Counted from the stretch's first letter, positions 18,380 through 28,068 are shown. The stretch: 64,000 bases of DNA from Rhodobacter capsulatus (GCF_005144475.1 NZ_SWJZ01000013.1:53131-117130), one strand, 5' to 3'. Numbers and translations are program-made. The notes: generated from the letters alone by a model not told the origin.

Positions 18380-19182
18380 GGGCTGCGCCCCCACAGGAAG
18401 ATCCCCGCCGCTTCGGCGGCCGCGATCGTCGCCGCGCGGTCCAGAAGCAGCACCCCCCCGGCTTCAAAGACGATGCCGCAAAGCCCGGCGGCGGCGGCCT
18501 TGGCCACTGTCTGCGGACCAAGCGCGGGCAGGTCGATGCGGCGATCCTGACCCGGTTTCGGCGCCTTGAAGAAAACGCCCGCCTTCGGCATCGGCACCAG
18601 CGCACGATGCGCGGCGACGAAATCGAGCATCGCATCGGTGCCCGGAAGCGCCTCGACCCCAAGGCAGAGACCGCGCGCGACGACCGCGCCCTGCCCGACA
18701 TCGACTGCGCCCAAAGCTGCGACGATCTCTGCTGCACGCGCCGCATCCAGCTGATCCTGATCGCCGACCGTGCCGCACAACAGCCCGTCACCCGGGACAA
18801 GACCCGGGGCGACCCGGTCGGCGCCGATCACCTCGAACTCCCATTCCTCGAAGAGCGCGATCACCGCGCGCAGTGTCGCATCGTCGCCCGCCTGCATCGC
18901 GCCGACAAGTCGCGGCACCAGCGACGCGGTGCGGGCGTCGAAGAGCTCGGGCTCCAGTTTCGGCCGTTGCATCGCGCCCGCAAAACAGACGCGCCGGATG
19001 CCGCGATCCGTCAGCGTGTCGAGGAACGGCACCAGCCGCTCGATGCGGAACGGCAGCACCGATCCCCCCGGCGCGGGCTGGCCTTCGAGCGCGCAGACGA
19101 GCATCCCGGGCGCGGCCTGCAGCAGCAGACCGGGCAGCGCCCCCCCGCCCGCGATCAGCGCGGTCTCGGCCCCCGGGGTCAT
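18376..19182 (-). CDS. lpxI: UDP-2,3-diacylglucosamine diphosphatase LpxI
   Basis: A 268-residue LpxI (former DUF1009) protein, which replaces LpxH in alphaproteobacteria to make lipid X. ALIAGGGALPGLL at the start, ACFAGAMQRP-like VCFAGAMQRP, GTDAMLDFVA and FKAPKPGQDRRIDLPALGP are the family motifs. It sits between lpxA and lpxB with ATGA/GTGA overlaps on both sides, the normal order. Confidence 0.94.
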   Translation of the reverse strand: MTPGAETALIAGGGALPGLLLQAAPGMLVCALEGQPAPGGSVLPFRIERLVPFLDTLTDRGIRRVCFAGAMQRPKLEPELFDARTASLVPRLVGAMQAGDDATLRAVIALFEEWEFEVIGADRVAPGLVPGDGLLCGTVGDQDQLDAARAAEIVAALGAVDVGQGAVVARGLCLGVEALPGTDAMLDFVAAHRALVPMPKAGVFFKAPKPGQDRRIDLPALGPQTVAKAAAAGLCGIVFEAGGVLLLDRAATIAAAEAAGIFLWGRSP

Positions 19183-19973
19183 CGCGGCGTCAGGAAGCTG
19201 CGGTCCGAGGGACCGAGGATGAAATCGAGCACTTCGCGGACATGGGCGCTGTCGGTGCCCTCTTCCGAGAGTTTGCGGGCCTGTTCGCGGAAGTTGCCCT
19301 CGCCAAGCGCCATGTAAAGTTCACGCAATGCTGAAATTTCGGAACGTTCGACACCGCGGCGTTTCAGCCCGACAAGGTTCAGCCCCTCAAGCCCGGCGCG
19401 CGGCCCGGCCACCAACGCATGCGGGATCACATCCGAAGCCACCATCGACAAAGCGCCGATGATCGCGCCATGGCCGATCCGCACCCATTGGTGCACACCC
19501 GAAAGCCCGCCGACGATCACGTCGTCTTCGATCACGCAATGGCCCGCGATCGCGACCGAATTCACCAGAATGACCCGGTTGCCGATCTGCACGTCATGCG
19601 CGACATGGGCATTCGCCATGAAGAGCCCGTCGTCGCCCACCCGGGTCACGCCGCCGCCGCCCTCGGTGCCGCAGTTCATCGTCACATATTCGCGGATGCG
19701 GTTGCGCGCGCCGATCACCAGCCGCGTCTTTTCGCCCCTGAACTTCAGATCCTGCGGGATCTGCCCCAGCGAGGCAAAGGGAAAGACCACCGTGCCCGCG
19801 CCGATCTCGGTCGAGCCGGCGATCACCACATGGCTTTTCAGCTCCACCCCCTCGGCCAGCACGACCTCGGGGCCGATGTGGCAGAACGGGCCGATCTGGC
19901 AGCCCGGGCCGATCACCGCCCCCGGCTCGATCACCGAGGAGACATGCACGCGGGCGGTTGCGTCAACGCCCAT
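19179..19973 (-). CDS. lpxA: UDP-N-acetylglucosamine acyltransferase
   Basis: A 264-residue left-handed beta-helix acyltransferase performing the first step of lipid A synthesis. The imperfect hexapeptide repeats run through the first two thirds (PGAVIGPGCQIGPFCHIGP and on). The catalytic His lies in MANAHVAHDVQIGN, and the C-terminal helical domain contains LVGLKRRGV. The ATG at 19973 lies two bases from the fabZ stop. Confidence 0.96.
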   Translation of the reverse strand: MGVDATARVHVSSVIEPGAVIGPGCQIGPFCHIGPEVVLAEGVELKSHVVIAGSTEIGAGTVVFPFASLGQIPQDLKFRGEKTRLVIGARNRIREYVTMNCGTEGGGGVTRVGDDGLFMANAHVAHDVQIGNRVILVNSVAIAGHCVIEDDVIVGGLSGVHQWVRIGHGAIIGALSMVASDVIPHALVAGPRAGLEGLNLVGLKRRGVERSEISALRELYMALGEGNFREQARKLSEEGTDSAHVREVLDFILGPSDRSFLTPR

Positions 19974-19975
19974 GG

Positions 19976-20437
19976 TCAGCCCTTCAGATCCATCATCGCG
20001 GTGAATTCGGCGGTTGCCGCCAGCTGCCCCTCGACAAAGGATTCCCCAAGGAATTTCCACACTTTGCCACCGCCGCGCTTGACCGTGACCCGCATTTCCA
20101 GAACGTCGCCCGGCACCACCTTGCGGCGGAACTTGCAGGCGTCGATCGCCATGAAATAGGTGCCGAGCGGCTTGTCGATCACGTTCATCGAAATGCCCAC
20201 GACCACCGCCGCCGTCTGCGCCATCGCCTCGACGATCATCACCCCCGGCATCACCGGTTCCTCGGGGAAATGGCCGGTGAATTGCGGCTCGTTGTTGGTC
20301 ACGCATTTGATGCCCACCGCGCTTTCGAAGGGCACGATGTCGCGCACCTTGTCGACCATCAGGAAGGGGTAACGGTGCGGGATGATCCGTTTGATCAGAC
20401 TCAGATCGGCGCTGGTATGGGGGGCGGGTTCGCTCAT
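19976..20437 (-). CDS. fabZ: (3R)-hydroxyacyl-ACP dehydratase FabZ
   Basis: A 153-residue hot-dog-fold dehydratase of fatty acid synthesis, which also balances the hydroxyacyl pool for lipid [15 protein letters not shown] and [20 protein letters not shown] contain the catalytic His and Glu. The ATG at 20437 is chosen because GGAAGGAT lies just upstream; the longer frame adds ten residues without support. Confidence 0.95.
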   Translation of the reverse strand: MSEPAPHTSADLSLIKRIIPHRYPFLMVDKVRDIVPFESAVGIKCVTNNEPQFTGHFPEEPVMPGVMIVEAMAQTAAVVVGISMNVIDKPLGTYFMAIDACKFRRKVVPGDVLEMRVTVKRGGGKVWKFLGESFVEGQLAATAEFTAMMDLKG

Positions 20438-20542
20438 CTTCGATCCTTCCGAAACTGGCCTTGTCACATGGATGGCGGCCTTTGGCCGTTGCTAGCGTCG
20501 CGCGGGCCGCTTGGCAAGGACGGGGCGCAGGGGCATGGGCGG

Positions 20543-21175
20543 CTATTCGCCGCCGCCCGTCCCGGGACCGGGCTGGCCGGGCGCGGCGGCGGGGCCCGCG
20601 CCCAGACGCGCATCCATCAGCCGGGCCAGATCCTCGGTGATGTCGGCGGCTTCAAGGCCGCGGATGATCGCGCGGCGATCAAGCACCATCACCGCGCCGC
20701 GGCGAGTCAGGATCTCGTCGATCAGCGGCCCGGAGGCGACGAAAAACGCCTGCCGCGCCGCCTCGAAGCTTTGCGTCAGCGCCTGCGCCTTGGCCTTTTG
20801 CGCGGCGCGGATCCCGGTGGCGCGTTCGTCGAAGGCATCGGCCTCGGCGCGAAAGACCGCGGGTGTCAGCTTCGCCCGACGTTCGGTCAGGCTCTTTTCC
20901 TCGGCGATCAGATCATCGGCGATGCGGGTATTTTCCGCCGCAAGCGCGGTCGACTCGCGCGTCATCTCGGCGGCGATGGCCTTGCCCCAAAGCGTGTCAT
21001 CGAAGAGCCGCTCGAAATCGAGCGTCAGCACCGGCACCGCGGCCGGGGCCACCGGCTCGGCCCGCACCGGCGCCGCAAGACCAAGCGCCAGCACCGCCGC
21101 GGCCAGCAAAAGGCGCAAAAGGCCGGGGAGGCTCCCCGGCCCCGTCAGGGCATTGCGCGGGCGGATCCGCCGCAT
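20543..21175 (-). CDS. OmpH/Skp-family periplasmic chaperone
   Basis: A 210-residue secreted protein: signal peptide (to about residue 39, ending VRAEP), a short beta segment VPVLTLDFERLF, then a long charged helical region rich in Ala/Glu/Arg (about 70-160) and a Pro/Gly-rich tail. This is the Skp/OmpH layout, and the position directly after bamA is the conserved one. Skp escorts unfolded outer-membrane proteins to BamA. Confidence 0.88.
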   Translation of the reverse strand: MRRIRPRNALTGPGSLPGLLRLLLAAAVLALGLAAPVRAEPVAPAAVPVLTLDFERLFDDTLWGKAIAAEMTRESTALAAENTRIADDLIAEEKSLTERRAKLTPAVFRAEADAFDERATGIRAAQKAKAQALTQSFEAARQAFFVASGPLIDEILTRRGAVMVLDRRAIIRGLEAADITEDLARLMDARLGAGPAAAPGQPGPGTGGGE

Positions 21176-21179
21176 CGGC

Positions 21180-23582
21180 TCAGAACTTCGTCGCGATGGT
21201 CAGATCGAAGTTCTGTTCCTTGTCGTAATCTTCTTTCTTGATCGCCTTCATGAAGTTCAGCCGCAGCGGCCCCAGCGCCGAATCCCAGAACACCGAGAAG
21301 CCGACCGCAGAGCGCAGACGCAGGGAATCGTCAACCTCGCTTGGCGCACCGCTGCGCCCGCCCGTGGTGTTGTCGAGCCCCCAGACCGAGCCGGTATCCC
21401 AGAACAGACCGCCATGGATGCCATATTCCTCGGGCAGGCCCAGCGGGAATTCGCTCTCAAGGCGCAGGGCCGCGAAATACTTGCCCCCAAGGGCATCGCC
21501 GTTGGCAGCCCCGGCCCCGTCATGCACGTAATCGCGCGGACCATAGCCATTGCTTTCGAAGCCGCGGACCTTGTTGTTGCCCGAGAAGCGGTCAAGGATC
21601 GTCAGCGTGGTATCCCCCCGCGCGGCGATCGCCCCGCCTTCCAGCTCGGCCCGCAAGGTCACATCCTCGTTCCAGACCTTGCGTTCGGCGCGCAAAAGCG
21701 CCGTGGTCTTCAAGGCCTCGACATCACCCCCCAGACCGTAAAGATCCTGACTGAACCGGAACGTGAAGCCCGTGCGCGGGTCGATGCCGGTGCGGCGCGT
21801 GTCAAAGGTATAGGTGTAGCCCGGCCCCATGCTGTTGCGGGCGCCCTGCTCCTCCTCGGCGACAAGGATCTGCGACGACCAGAGCCCGTCATCGGTGTTG
21901 TCGGCCATATCATCGTCATAAGAGGTCACGCTGCTCAGCTCGCTGCGCAGGAAGCTGTAGCGCATCTCCAGCCGCGCATTGCGCGCCAGCGGGAATTCGA
22001 GCGAGGGCGAAATCCCCATCATCTTGGTGTTGTAATCGGAATTGTCGCTTTCCGAGGTGTTGTACCACAGATGGAAGCGGCCCTTCAGATCGCGGCCCAG
22101 CAGATGCGGCTCGATGAAGTCGATCGAGTTCTGCTGGTTGTCCGAAGTGGTGCCGATCGAGATGCCCAGATATTGCCCGCGGCCCAGGAAGTTCGATTCC
22201 TCGAGCGAGGCGTTCAGCCCGATCCCGGACGAGGCGCCATAGCTCGCGCCGAAGGACAGCGAACCGGTCGGCTGTTCCTCGACATCGACGCCGACGATCA
22301 CCTGATCGGGGCCGGTGCCCGGTTTCGTGCCGACATCGGCCTTGGAGAAGAAGCCAAGCGCGCGGATCCGTTCCGAGGCGTTCTTGATTTCGCGCGGGTT
22401 GAAGGGGTCGCCTTCCACCGTGTTGAACTCGCGCCGGATCACGCTGTCCAGCGTGGTGGTGTTGCCCTCGATGTCGATGCGCTCGACAAAGACGCGCTCG
22501 CCCCGCACCAGCGCGAATTCGACGTTCAGCGTCTGCGTGCGCGGATCGCGGGTGATGCGCGGATCGACGCGGACGAAGTTCACGCCCTTGCGCAGCGCGA
22601 CTTCCTCCATCCGGGTCACGGCGTAATCGATGTCGGTCGGCGAATAGATCCGGCCCGAGCGGATCTTGGCCAGCCCCTCGAACTCCTTGGCGTCAAGCTC
22701 GCCCACTTCGGACACCGTGGTGATCTGGCCGAACCTGTATTGCTGCCCTTCGCGGATGTTGAAGGTCATGAAGAAGCCTTCGCGGTCGCGCGTCATTTCG
22801 GACGAGACGCCGGTCACTTCCACATCCGGATAGCCGCGGGAATGGTAGAAATCGACCAGCATCTGCCGGTCAAGCTGCACCCGGTCGGGCACGAAGGTGT
22901 CGCGCTGGATCAGCCGGTGCAGGATGCCCGCCTGTTTCGTGCCCAGAACGTCGCGCAGACGCCGGTCCGAGAACGAGCGGTTGCCGGTGAAGGTGATGCG
23001 GTTGACCTCGGAGACGGCGCCTTCCTTGATCTCGAAGACGACATCGACGCGGTTGCCGTCACGCTTGATCACCTTCGGATCGACGCGGGCGGCCAGACGA
23101 CCGGTGGTGGCATAGCCCTCGGCCAGCGCGGCGGCATCGGCTTCCAGCGTCGCCGGCGAGAACACCTTGCGCGGCTGCGTCTTCACCAGCCCGGCCAGCT
23201 TGTCATCCTTGAGGATCTTGTTGCCTTCGAAATCGACGACGTTGACGGTCGGATATTCCTTGACCCGGATCACCAGCGTCCCGCCCTGCGGCACGATCTC
23301 GACGCTTTCGAACAGGCCCGAGCCCTGCAGCCGCTGAAACGCGTCGTTCAGCGCCCCGGCGCTGACCCTGGTGCCCTTGGCGATTCCGGCATAGCTGAGG
23401 ATCGTCGCCGGTTCGACCCGGTCGTTGCCCTCGATCTTCACGCTTTGAAAGGCATAGTCCTGCGCCAGCACGGGCGCGGCGACAAAGGCGCAAGGCACTG
23501 CAAGGGCAAGGAATGTGCTGGTCGCGAGCGTGCCCAGACGGGTCTTCGCCGTGGTCTTGGCAAGTTGCAGCCGGATCGTCAT
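21180..23582 (-). CDS. bamA: Outer-membrane protein assembly factor BamA
   Basis: An 800-residue Omp85 protein: signal peptide to VLAQDY, five POTRA domains (about 30-430), then the 16-stranded barrel ending in the aromatic terminal residue (TIATKF). The L6 lock motif VRGFESNGYGPRD is intact near residue 673. It inserts beta-barrel proteins into the outer membrane. A good promoter lies 40-70 bases upstream, so bamA-skp-fabZ-lpx can be transcribed independently of rseP. Confidence 0.97.
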   Translation of the reverse strand: MTIRLQLAKTTAKTRLGTLATSTFLALAVPCAFVAAPVLAQDYAFQSVKIEGNDRVEPATILSYAGIAKGTRVSAGALNDAFQRLQGSGLFESVEIVPQGGTLVIRVKEYPTVNVVDFEGNKILKDDKLAGLVKTQPRKVFSPATLEADAAALAEGYATTGRLAARVDPKVIKRDGNRVDVVFEIKEGAVSEVNRITFTGNRSFSDRRLRDVLGTKQAGILHRLIQRDTFVPDRVQLDRQMLVDFYHSRGYPDVEVTGVSSEMTRDREGFFMTFNIREGQQYRFGQITTVSEVGELDAKEFEGLAKIRSGRIYSPTDIDYAVTRMEEVALRKGVNFVRVDPRITRDPRTQTLNVEFALVRGERVFVERIDIEGNTTTLDSVIRREFNTVEGDPFNPREIKNASERIRALGFFSKADVGTKPGTGPDQVIVGVDVEEQPTGSLSFGASYGASSGIGLNASLEESNFLGRGQYLGISIGTTSDNQQNSIDFIEPHLLGRDLKGRFHLWYNTSESDNSDYNTKMMGISPSLEFPLARNARLEMRYSFLRSELSSVTSYDDDMADNTDDGLWSSQILVAEEEQGARNSMGPGYTYTFDTRRTGIDPRTGFTFRFSQDLYGLGGDVEALKTTALLRAERKVWNEDVTLRAELEGGAIAARGDTTLTILDRFSGNNKVRGFESNGYGPRDYVHDGAGAANGDALGGKYFAALRLESEFPLGLPEEYGIHGGLFWDTGSVWGLDNTTGGRSGAPSEVDDSLRLRSAVGFSVFWDSALGPLRLNFMKAIKKEDYDKEQNFDLTIATKF

Positions 23583-23623
23583 CGCACTCTCCCCGTCAGG
23601 TCGCTAGGCGCAGTTCTCTGACG

Positions 23624-23652
23624 TGACTAGCGAGAAAGACGGCCCTTGTCAA
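23624..23652 (-). promoter_or_regulatory. Sigma70-type promoter for bamA
   Basis: On the minus strand a -35 TTGACA (23652-23647) is followed by exactly 17 bases and a -10 TAGTCA (23629-23624). Transcription would start about 35 bases ahead of the bamA ATG. It lies between the small membrane-protein gene and bamA. Confidence 0.65.
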
Positions 23653-23703
23653 AGCGACAGACCGTGTTCGGGCGCAAGGAAAGCGCGAGATATGGTAGAT
23701 TGA

Positions 23704-23877
23704 TCAAAGCTGATACAGGGTCGGATCGGCGGCGGGAAGCAGCGCCGAAACCTCGACACCGATCACCACGGCGCCCGCAAGCGCCACGAAGATCGCCATC
23801 GGAACCAGAATGCGATCCGCCGCAAGGTCGAAGACCAGCGCAAAGCTCCGGTATCCTTCGCTCAGAACCGCTTGCAT
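23704..23877 (-). CDS. Small single-pass membrane protein, unknown function
   Basis: A 57-residue ORF, MQAVLSEGYRSFALV... to ...DPTLYQL, with a strong ribosome-binding site (AAAGGAG, 8 bases before the ATG) and one hydrophobic helix (about residues 25-48) after an amphipathic N-terminus. Codon use is strongly GC3-biased like its neighbours. It occupies the rseP-bamA junction, where most genomes have no gene. I do not recognise the family. A small envelope or quality-control protein is possible but not shown. Confidence 0.7.
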   Translation of the reverse strand: MQAVLSEGYRSFALVFDLAADRILVPMAIFVALAGAVVIGVEVSALLPAADPTLYQL

Positions 23878-23984
23878 GATCGGGTCTCCTTTGCCTTTCG
23901 GAAAGGAAATACCCGTTCAATACGGCCTAATTAGGGCGGATCGGGGCGAATTTGCGGCACCTCCGCCCCGCGCCCCGGCCGGTT

Positions 23985-25325
23985 TCAGCACACCAGATCG
24001 TTCCACAGGCCAAAGGCCATCAGCGCCAGCACCAGCGCCAGCCCGACCGATACCATCAGGCTCATCACCCGGTCCGACGGCGGCTTGCCGGTGACGCCTT
24101 CCCAGAGATGGAACACCAGATGGCCGCCATCCAGCACCGGGATCGGGAACAGGTTCAGGAAGCCCACCGCGGTCGACAGCATCGCGATGAACCAGATGAA
24201 ATCCGCCACCCCCGCCTTGGCCGCCGCGCCCGAGCCCTCGGCAATGCCGATGGCGCCGCGCAGGTTGCAGCTGGAAATCTTGCCCAGCACGATATGTTCG
24301 ATCGCCGAGACCGAGGCGGTGATCGCCGCCCAGGTCTGCTTTGCCCCGCCGGTCAGCGCCTCGACCGGGCCGATCGCCTCGGTGACCGGGCTGAAGCCCG
24401 GGCCCGCGATCAGGCCGATCTTGTAATCGCTGACGAAACTGCCATCCGGGCGCGGCATGTCGACGATCTTCGGCGTCAGCGTCACCGAGAGCGTGGCGCC
24501 GCCGCTGTCCTCCTCGGCGGGACGCCACAGATCCAGCGTCAGGGGCGCGCCCTTGCCCGCGCCGACCTTGGCGACCAGATCGTCAAAGCGCCAGATCGGC
24601 TGCCCGTCGATCGCGGTGATCACGTCGCCCATCCGGATCCCGGCGGCATCGGCGGCCGATTGCGGCAGCACCTGCGCGGCGCGCGGCGGCGCAAGCTGCG
24701 GCCCCTCGACCACCAGATCGGTGCCGTCGCGCAGCACCCGGTAGCTGAGGAAGGGTTTTTCCGGCGTCGCCACCTCGCGCAGACGGTCGAAATCGGGCAG
24801 CGCGACGCCCTCGATCGCCAGAAGCCGGTCGCCCGGGCGCAGATCGCCCGAGCCGCCGGGCAGCGCCACCAGCTCCGCCACCTGCGGCGGCACGGCGGGC
24901 TTGCCCTCCCAGGCCATCGCCCCGGCAAAGACCAGGATCGACAGGATGAAGTTGAAGACCGGCCCCGCGGCAACGGTCGCCGCCCGCGCCCAAAGCGGCG
25001 CGCCATGCATCGAATGGCGGCGTTCCTCGGCGTTCAGCCGCGCCATGGTTTCCTCGTCCACCCCCGCCGAGGTGGCGTTGGCATCGCCCAGAAACTTGAC
25101 GTAACCGCCCAGCGGGAAAAGCGAAATCTTCCAGACCGTGCCGCGCTTGTCGACCCGGCTGATCAGCTTCGGCCCGAAGCCGATCGAGAAGGCCTCGGCC
25201 TTGATGCCGCACAGCCGTCCGACGATGTAATGGCCATATTCATGCACCGTGACGATGATCGAGAGCGCGACGACAAAGGCCAGCACGGTCTGCAGCATCG
25301 AAACGAGGTCGGGAAGAAAATCCAA
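23985..25325 (-). CDS. rseP: RIP metalloprotease RseP
   Basis: A 446-residue site-2 protease. The zinc motif HEYGH is in the first membrane helix (residues 28-32), PLGGYVKFLGD follows, two PDZ domains occupy the middle (PGDRLLAIEG, GIRMGDVITAIDG), and the second active-site motif PIPVLDGGHL is near the C-terminus. It cleaves membrane anti-sigma factors and leftover signal peptides. The start appears to be TTG at 25325, preceded by AGGAC; the next ATG (25298) would trim nine residues. Confidence 0.94.
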   Translation of the reverse strand: MDFLPDLVSMLQTVLAFVVALSIIVTVHEYGHYIVGRLCGIKAEAFSIGFGPKLISRVDKRGTVWKISLFPLGGYVKFLGDANATSAGVDEETMARLNAEERRHSMHGAPLWARAATVAAGPVFNFILSILVFAGAMAWEGKPAVPPQVAELVALPGGSGDLRPGDRLLAIEGVALPDFDRLREVATPEKPFLSYRVLRDGTDLVVEGPQLAPPRAAQVLPQSAADAAGIRMGDVITAIDGQPIWRFDDLVAKVGAGKGAPLTLDLWRPAEEDSGGATLSVTLTPKIVDMPRPDGSFVSDYKIGLIAGPGFSPVTEAIGPVEALTGGAKQTWAAITASVSAIEHIVLGKISSCNLRGAIGIAEGSGAAAKAGVADFIWFIAMLSTAVGFLNLFPIPVLDGGHLVFHLWEGVTGKPPSDRVMSLMVSVGLALVLALMAFGLWNDLVC

Positions 25326-25328
25326 GGG

Positions 25329-26501
25329 TCAGGTCCTTACTGTCGGCACAAGGCTGCGGGCAAGCGCCCGCGCGGTGGCATCGGTGTCCATCACCATATC
25401 GAGACTGTCGAGCGGTTTTCCAAGCCCGTGACGCGCGGTCATCTCGGTCAGCACGGCCTCGACCAGACGGCTCATCGCCAGAAAGCCGATCTCCTCGCCG
25501 ATGAAGGCATCGAGCGCGGCTTCCTTGGCGGCGTTGAAGGCCGCGCCCGCGGTGCCGCCCATCGCCATCACCTCGCGCGCCAGACGCAGCGCGGGGAAGC
25601 GCGCGTCATCCGGGGCGCGGAAGGTCAGCGCGCCGATCTTCGCCAGATCAAGCCGCGCGACGGGCAGGTCGATGCGGTCGGGCCAGTTCAGCGCATAGCC
25701 GATGGCATGGCGCATGTCGGGCGCGCCCAGATGCGCCATCAGCGCGCCGTCCTTGAAGCCGACAAGCGCATGCACCAGCGATTCCGGATGCACCAGCACC
25801 TCGATCTGTTCGGGGCTGACGCCGAAATATTCCTTGGTTTCAATTAGTTCCAAGGCCTTGTTGAACATGGACGCAGAATCGATGGTGATCCGTTGCCCCA
25901 TCGCCCAGTTCGGATGGGTCGAGGCCTGCGCCACCGTCGCCTGCGCCAGTTTCTCGATCGGCCAGTCGCGGAACGCCCCGCCCGAGGCGGTGATGATCAC
26001 CCGCTCGACCGCGTCGATCTCCTCGCCCACCAGCGCCTGAAAGACCGCCGAATGTTCGCTGTCGACCGGCAACAGGCGCGCGTTGTGTTTCGCGGCCTCG
26101 GCCAGAAGCAGCGGCCCGGCGGTGACCAGCGATTCCTTGTTCGCCAGCGCAAGCGTCGTGCCCTGCGAGAGCGCGGCAAACCCCGGCGCAAGCCCCGCGG
26201 CGCCGACGATCGCCGACATGATCCAGTCGGCCGGACGCAAAGCCGCCTCGATCAGCGCGGCTTTGCCCGCCGTCGCCTCGATGCCGGTTCCGGCCAGCGC
26301 GTCGCGCAGCGCGGGCAGGCAGTCTTCATGCGCGGTCACCGCAACCTCGGCCCGGAAGGCCCGCGCCTGTTCGGCCAGAAGCCGGATGTTGCGCCCGCCA
26401 GACAGGGCCACCACCTGAAAGGCCCCGGGTCGGCGGGCGATCAGGTCAAGCGTATTGACCCCGATCGAGCCGGTGGACCCGAAAACCGTAATGCGTCGCA
26501 T
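25329..26501 (-). CDS. dxr: 1-deoxy-D-xylulose 5-phosphate reductoisomerase
   Basis: A 390-residue NADPH-dependent enzyme of the MEP isoprenoid pathway. The Rossmann motif FGSTGSIGVNTLDLI is at the N-terminus, followed by ALANKESLVTAG, LLPVDSEHSAVFQ and ITASGGAFRDWP with the active-site flexible loop, and MFNKALELIE. Full length. It lies 3 bases from cdsA upstream and rseP downstream. Confidence 0.96.
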   Translation of the reverse strand: MRRITVFGSTGSIGVNTLDLIARRPGAFQVVALSGGRNIRLLAEQARAFRAEVAVTAHEDCLPALRDALAGTGIEATAGKAALIEAALRPADWIMSAIVGAAGLAPGFAALSQGTTLALANKESLVTAGPLLLAEAAKHNARLLPVDSEHSAVFQALVGEEIDAVERVIITASGGAFRDWPIEKLAQATVAQASTHPNWAMGQRITIDSASMFNKALELIETKEYFGVSPEQIEVLVHPESLVHALVGFKDGALMAHLGAPDMRHAIGYALNWPDRIDLPVARLDLAKIGALTFRAPDDARFPALRLAREVMAMGGTAGAAFNAAKEAALDAFIGEEIGFLAMSRLVEAVLTEMTARHGLGKPLDSLDMVMDTDATARALARSLVPTVRT

Positions 26502-26504
26502 GAC

Positions 26505-27299
26505 TTAGCCTCCGAAAAGCGTTTGCGGCATCAAGGGCACAAGCAAAAGCACCACCAGAGCCGCGCCGATCAGCGCGTCGAACCGGTCCAGCACTCCGCC
26601 GTGACCGGGGATCAGGGCCGAGGAATCTTTCACCCCCATCCGCCGCTTGATCGCGCTTTCCGCGATGTCGCCCATCTGCCCGGCAAGCGCCACAATCGGC
26701 GAAAGCCAGACAAGCGCAAGACCGCCCGGGCCCGCTGCGGCGAAAAGCCCGCCCACGGCGCCCGCGCCGACCCAGCCCGCCACGGTGCCCGACCAGGTCT
26801 TTTTCGGCGAGACGCTGGGCCAGAATTTCGGCCCGCCCAGGGCACGGCCCGCAAAATACCCGCCCACGTCCGAGGCGACGATGACGCAGACCAGCCACAA
26901 GATCACCTCGGCACCGACGCCAAGGCGCAGCGCCGCCAGCGCATAGCCCGCCAGCATGATCAGCACCGCATAGGCGGCGAAAATCGCCCGGTCGCGGCGG
27001 GCCGTGGCGAAGCTGCCAAGGGCCGCGGGCAGGATCAGAAGCGGCGTCAGGAACCAAAGATGCCCGAAGACAACGGCAAACAGCGCCGCCGCGCCGGTCA
27101 GGCCAAGGCCCACCGCAGGCCAGGACGCGGCCCCCTCGGGGCGCGTCATCGCCGCCAGTTCCCAGATCATCAGCCCGGTGACCAGCACCGCCAGCAGCAG
27201 AAACGGCAGCCCCCCCAGCCAGATCGCCAGCGCCCCCGCCGCGACCATCGCCAGCCCCGAGCCCGTGCGCGCGCGCAGATCCGACCAGTTGCCGCTCAT
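26505..27299 (-). CDS. cdsA: Phosphatidate cytidylyltransferase
   Basis: A 264-residue membrane enzyme making CDP-diacylglycerol. About seven hydrophobic helices, and the family signature near the C-terminus SAIKRRMGVKDSSALIPGHGGVLDRFD. The ATG at 27299 overlaps the uppS stop (ATGA) and is chosen over a longer in-frame extension without a membrane-protein N-terminus. Confidence 0.94.
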   Translation of the reverse strand: MSGNWSDLRARTGSGLAMVAAGALAIWLGGLPFLLLAVLVTGLMIWELAAMTRPEGAASWPAVGLGLTGAAALFAVVFGHLWFLTPLLILPAALGSFATARRDRAIFAAYAVLIMLAGYALAALRLGVGAEVILWLVCVIVASDVGGYFAGRALGGPKFWPSVSPKKTWSGTVAGWVGAGAVGGLFAAAGPGGLALVWLSPIVALAGQMGDIAESAIKRRMGVKDSSALIPGHGGVLDRFDALIGAALVVLLLVPLMPQTLFGG

Positions 27300-28051
27300 C
27301 CCTTCACCCCGCCGAAACGCCGCTCGCGGCCGGAAAATTGCGAAAGTATCGCCGCCAGCGCCGCCGGGTTGAAATCCGGCCAAAGCGTCGGCGTGAATTC
27401 ATATTCCGCGTAAGCCGCCTGCCAGGGCAGGAAATTCGACGTCCGCGTCTCGCCCGAGGAGCGGATCACCAGATCCGGATCGGGGATCGCCGCGGTGTCG
27501 AGATGGCTTGCAAAGACCGCCTCGGTGATCGCCTCGGGGGCCAGCCGCCCGGCCGCCACTTCCTCGGCCATCAGGACCGCCGCCCGGCGCAGCTCGTCGC
27601 GGCCGCCGTAATTGATCGCCACGGTCAGGTTCAGCCGCGCATTCATCGCCGTGCGCGCCTCGATCCCGTCCATCAGCCCGCGCAGCTTGCCATCCAGCGG
27701 CCCGCGGTCGCCGATGAAGCGCATCCGCACCCCCTCGGCCGACATCGCATCGGCTTCACGCTGGATGTAGCGGGCAAAAAGCGACATCAACCCAAGGACT
27801 TCCTCGGTCGAGCGCTTCCAGTTCTCGGTCGAAAAGGCATAAAGGGTGAGCCATTTCACCCCCAGATCGGGGCAGGCGCGGACGATCTCCTTGACCCGTT
27901 CCGCGCCCTTTCGGTGCCCGACCAGCCGCGGCCAGCCGCGCTGCTTCGCCCAGCGGCCGTTGCCGTCCATGATGATCGCGACATGCGAGACGCCGTAATC
28001 GGTGACGCCACCGCCGTTCGGCGCGGGTCGGGGCTCGGTCGCGGTCATCAT
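27296..28051 (-). CDS. uppS: Undecaprenyl diphosphate synthase
   Basis: A 251-residue cis-prenyltransferase supplying the lipid carrier for peptidoglycan. HVAIIMDGNGRWAKQRG with the catalytic Asp near residue 29, LYAFSTENWKR, and RSSGETRTSNFLPWQ near residue 200 are all intact. The N-terminus is about 20 residues longer than in E. coli; a second in-frame ATG directly follows the first. Confidence 0.95.
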   Translation of the reverse strand: MMTATEPRPAPNGGGVTDYGVSHVAIIMDGNGRWAKQRGWPRLVGHRKGAERVKEIVRACPDLGVKWLTLYAFSTENWKRSTEEVLGLMSLFARYIQREADAMSAEGVRMRFIGDRGPLDGKLRGLMDGIEARTAMNARLNLTVAINYGGRDELRRAAVLMAEEVAAGRLAPEAITEAVFASHLDTAAIPDPDLVIRSSGETRTSNFLPWQAAYAEYEFTPTLWPDFNPAALAAILSQFSGRERRFGGVKG

Positions 28052-28068
28052 CTGCCTTTCTGCACGTC

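Noticed and set aside
18380..18394. Upstream GTG start for lpxB
   Set aside because: Adds a non-conserved GAQPV stretch; the GTG at 18379 overlaps the lpxI stop and gives the standard N-terminus.
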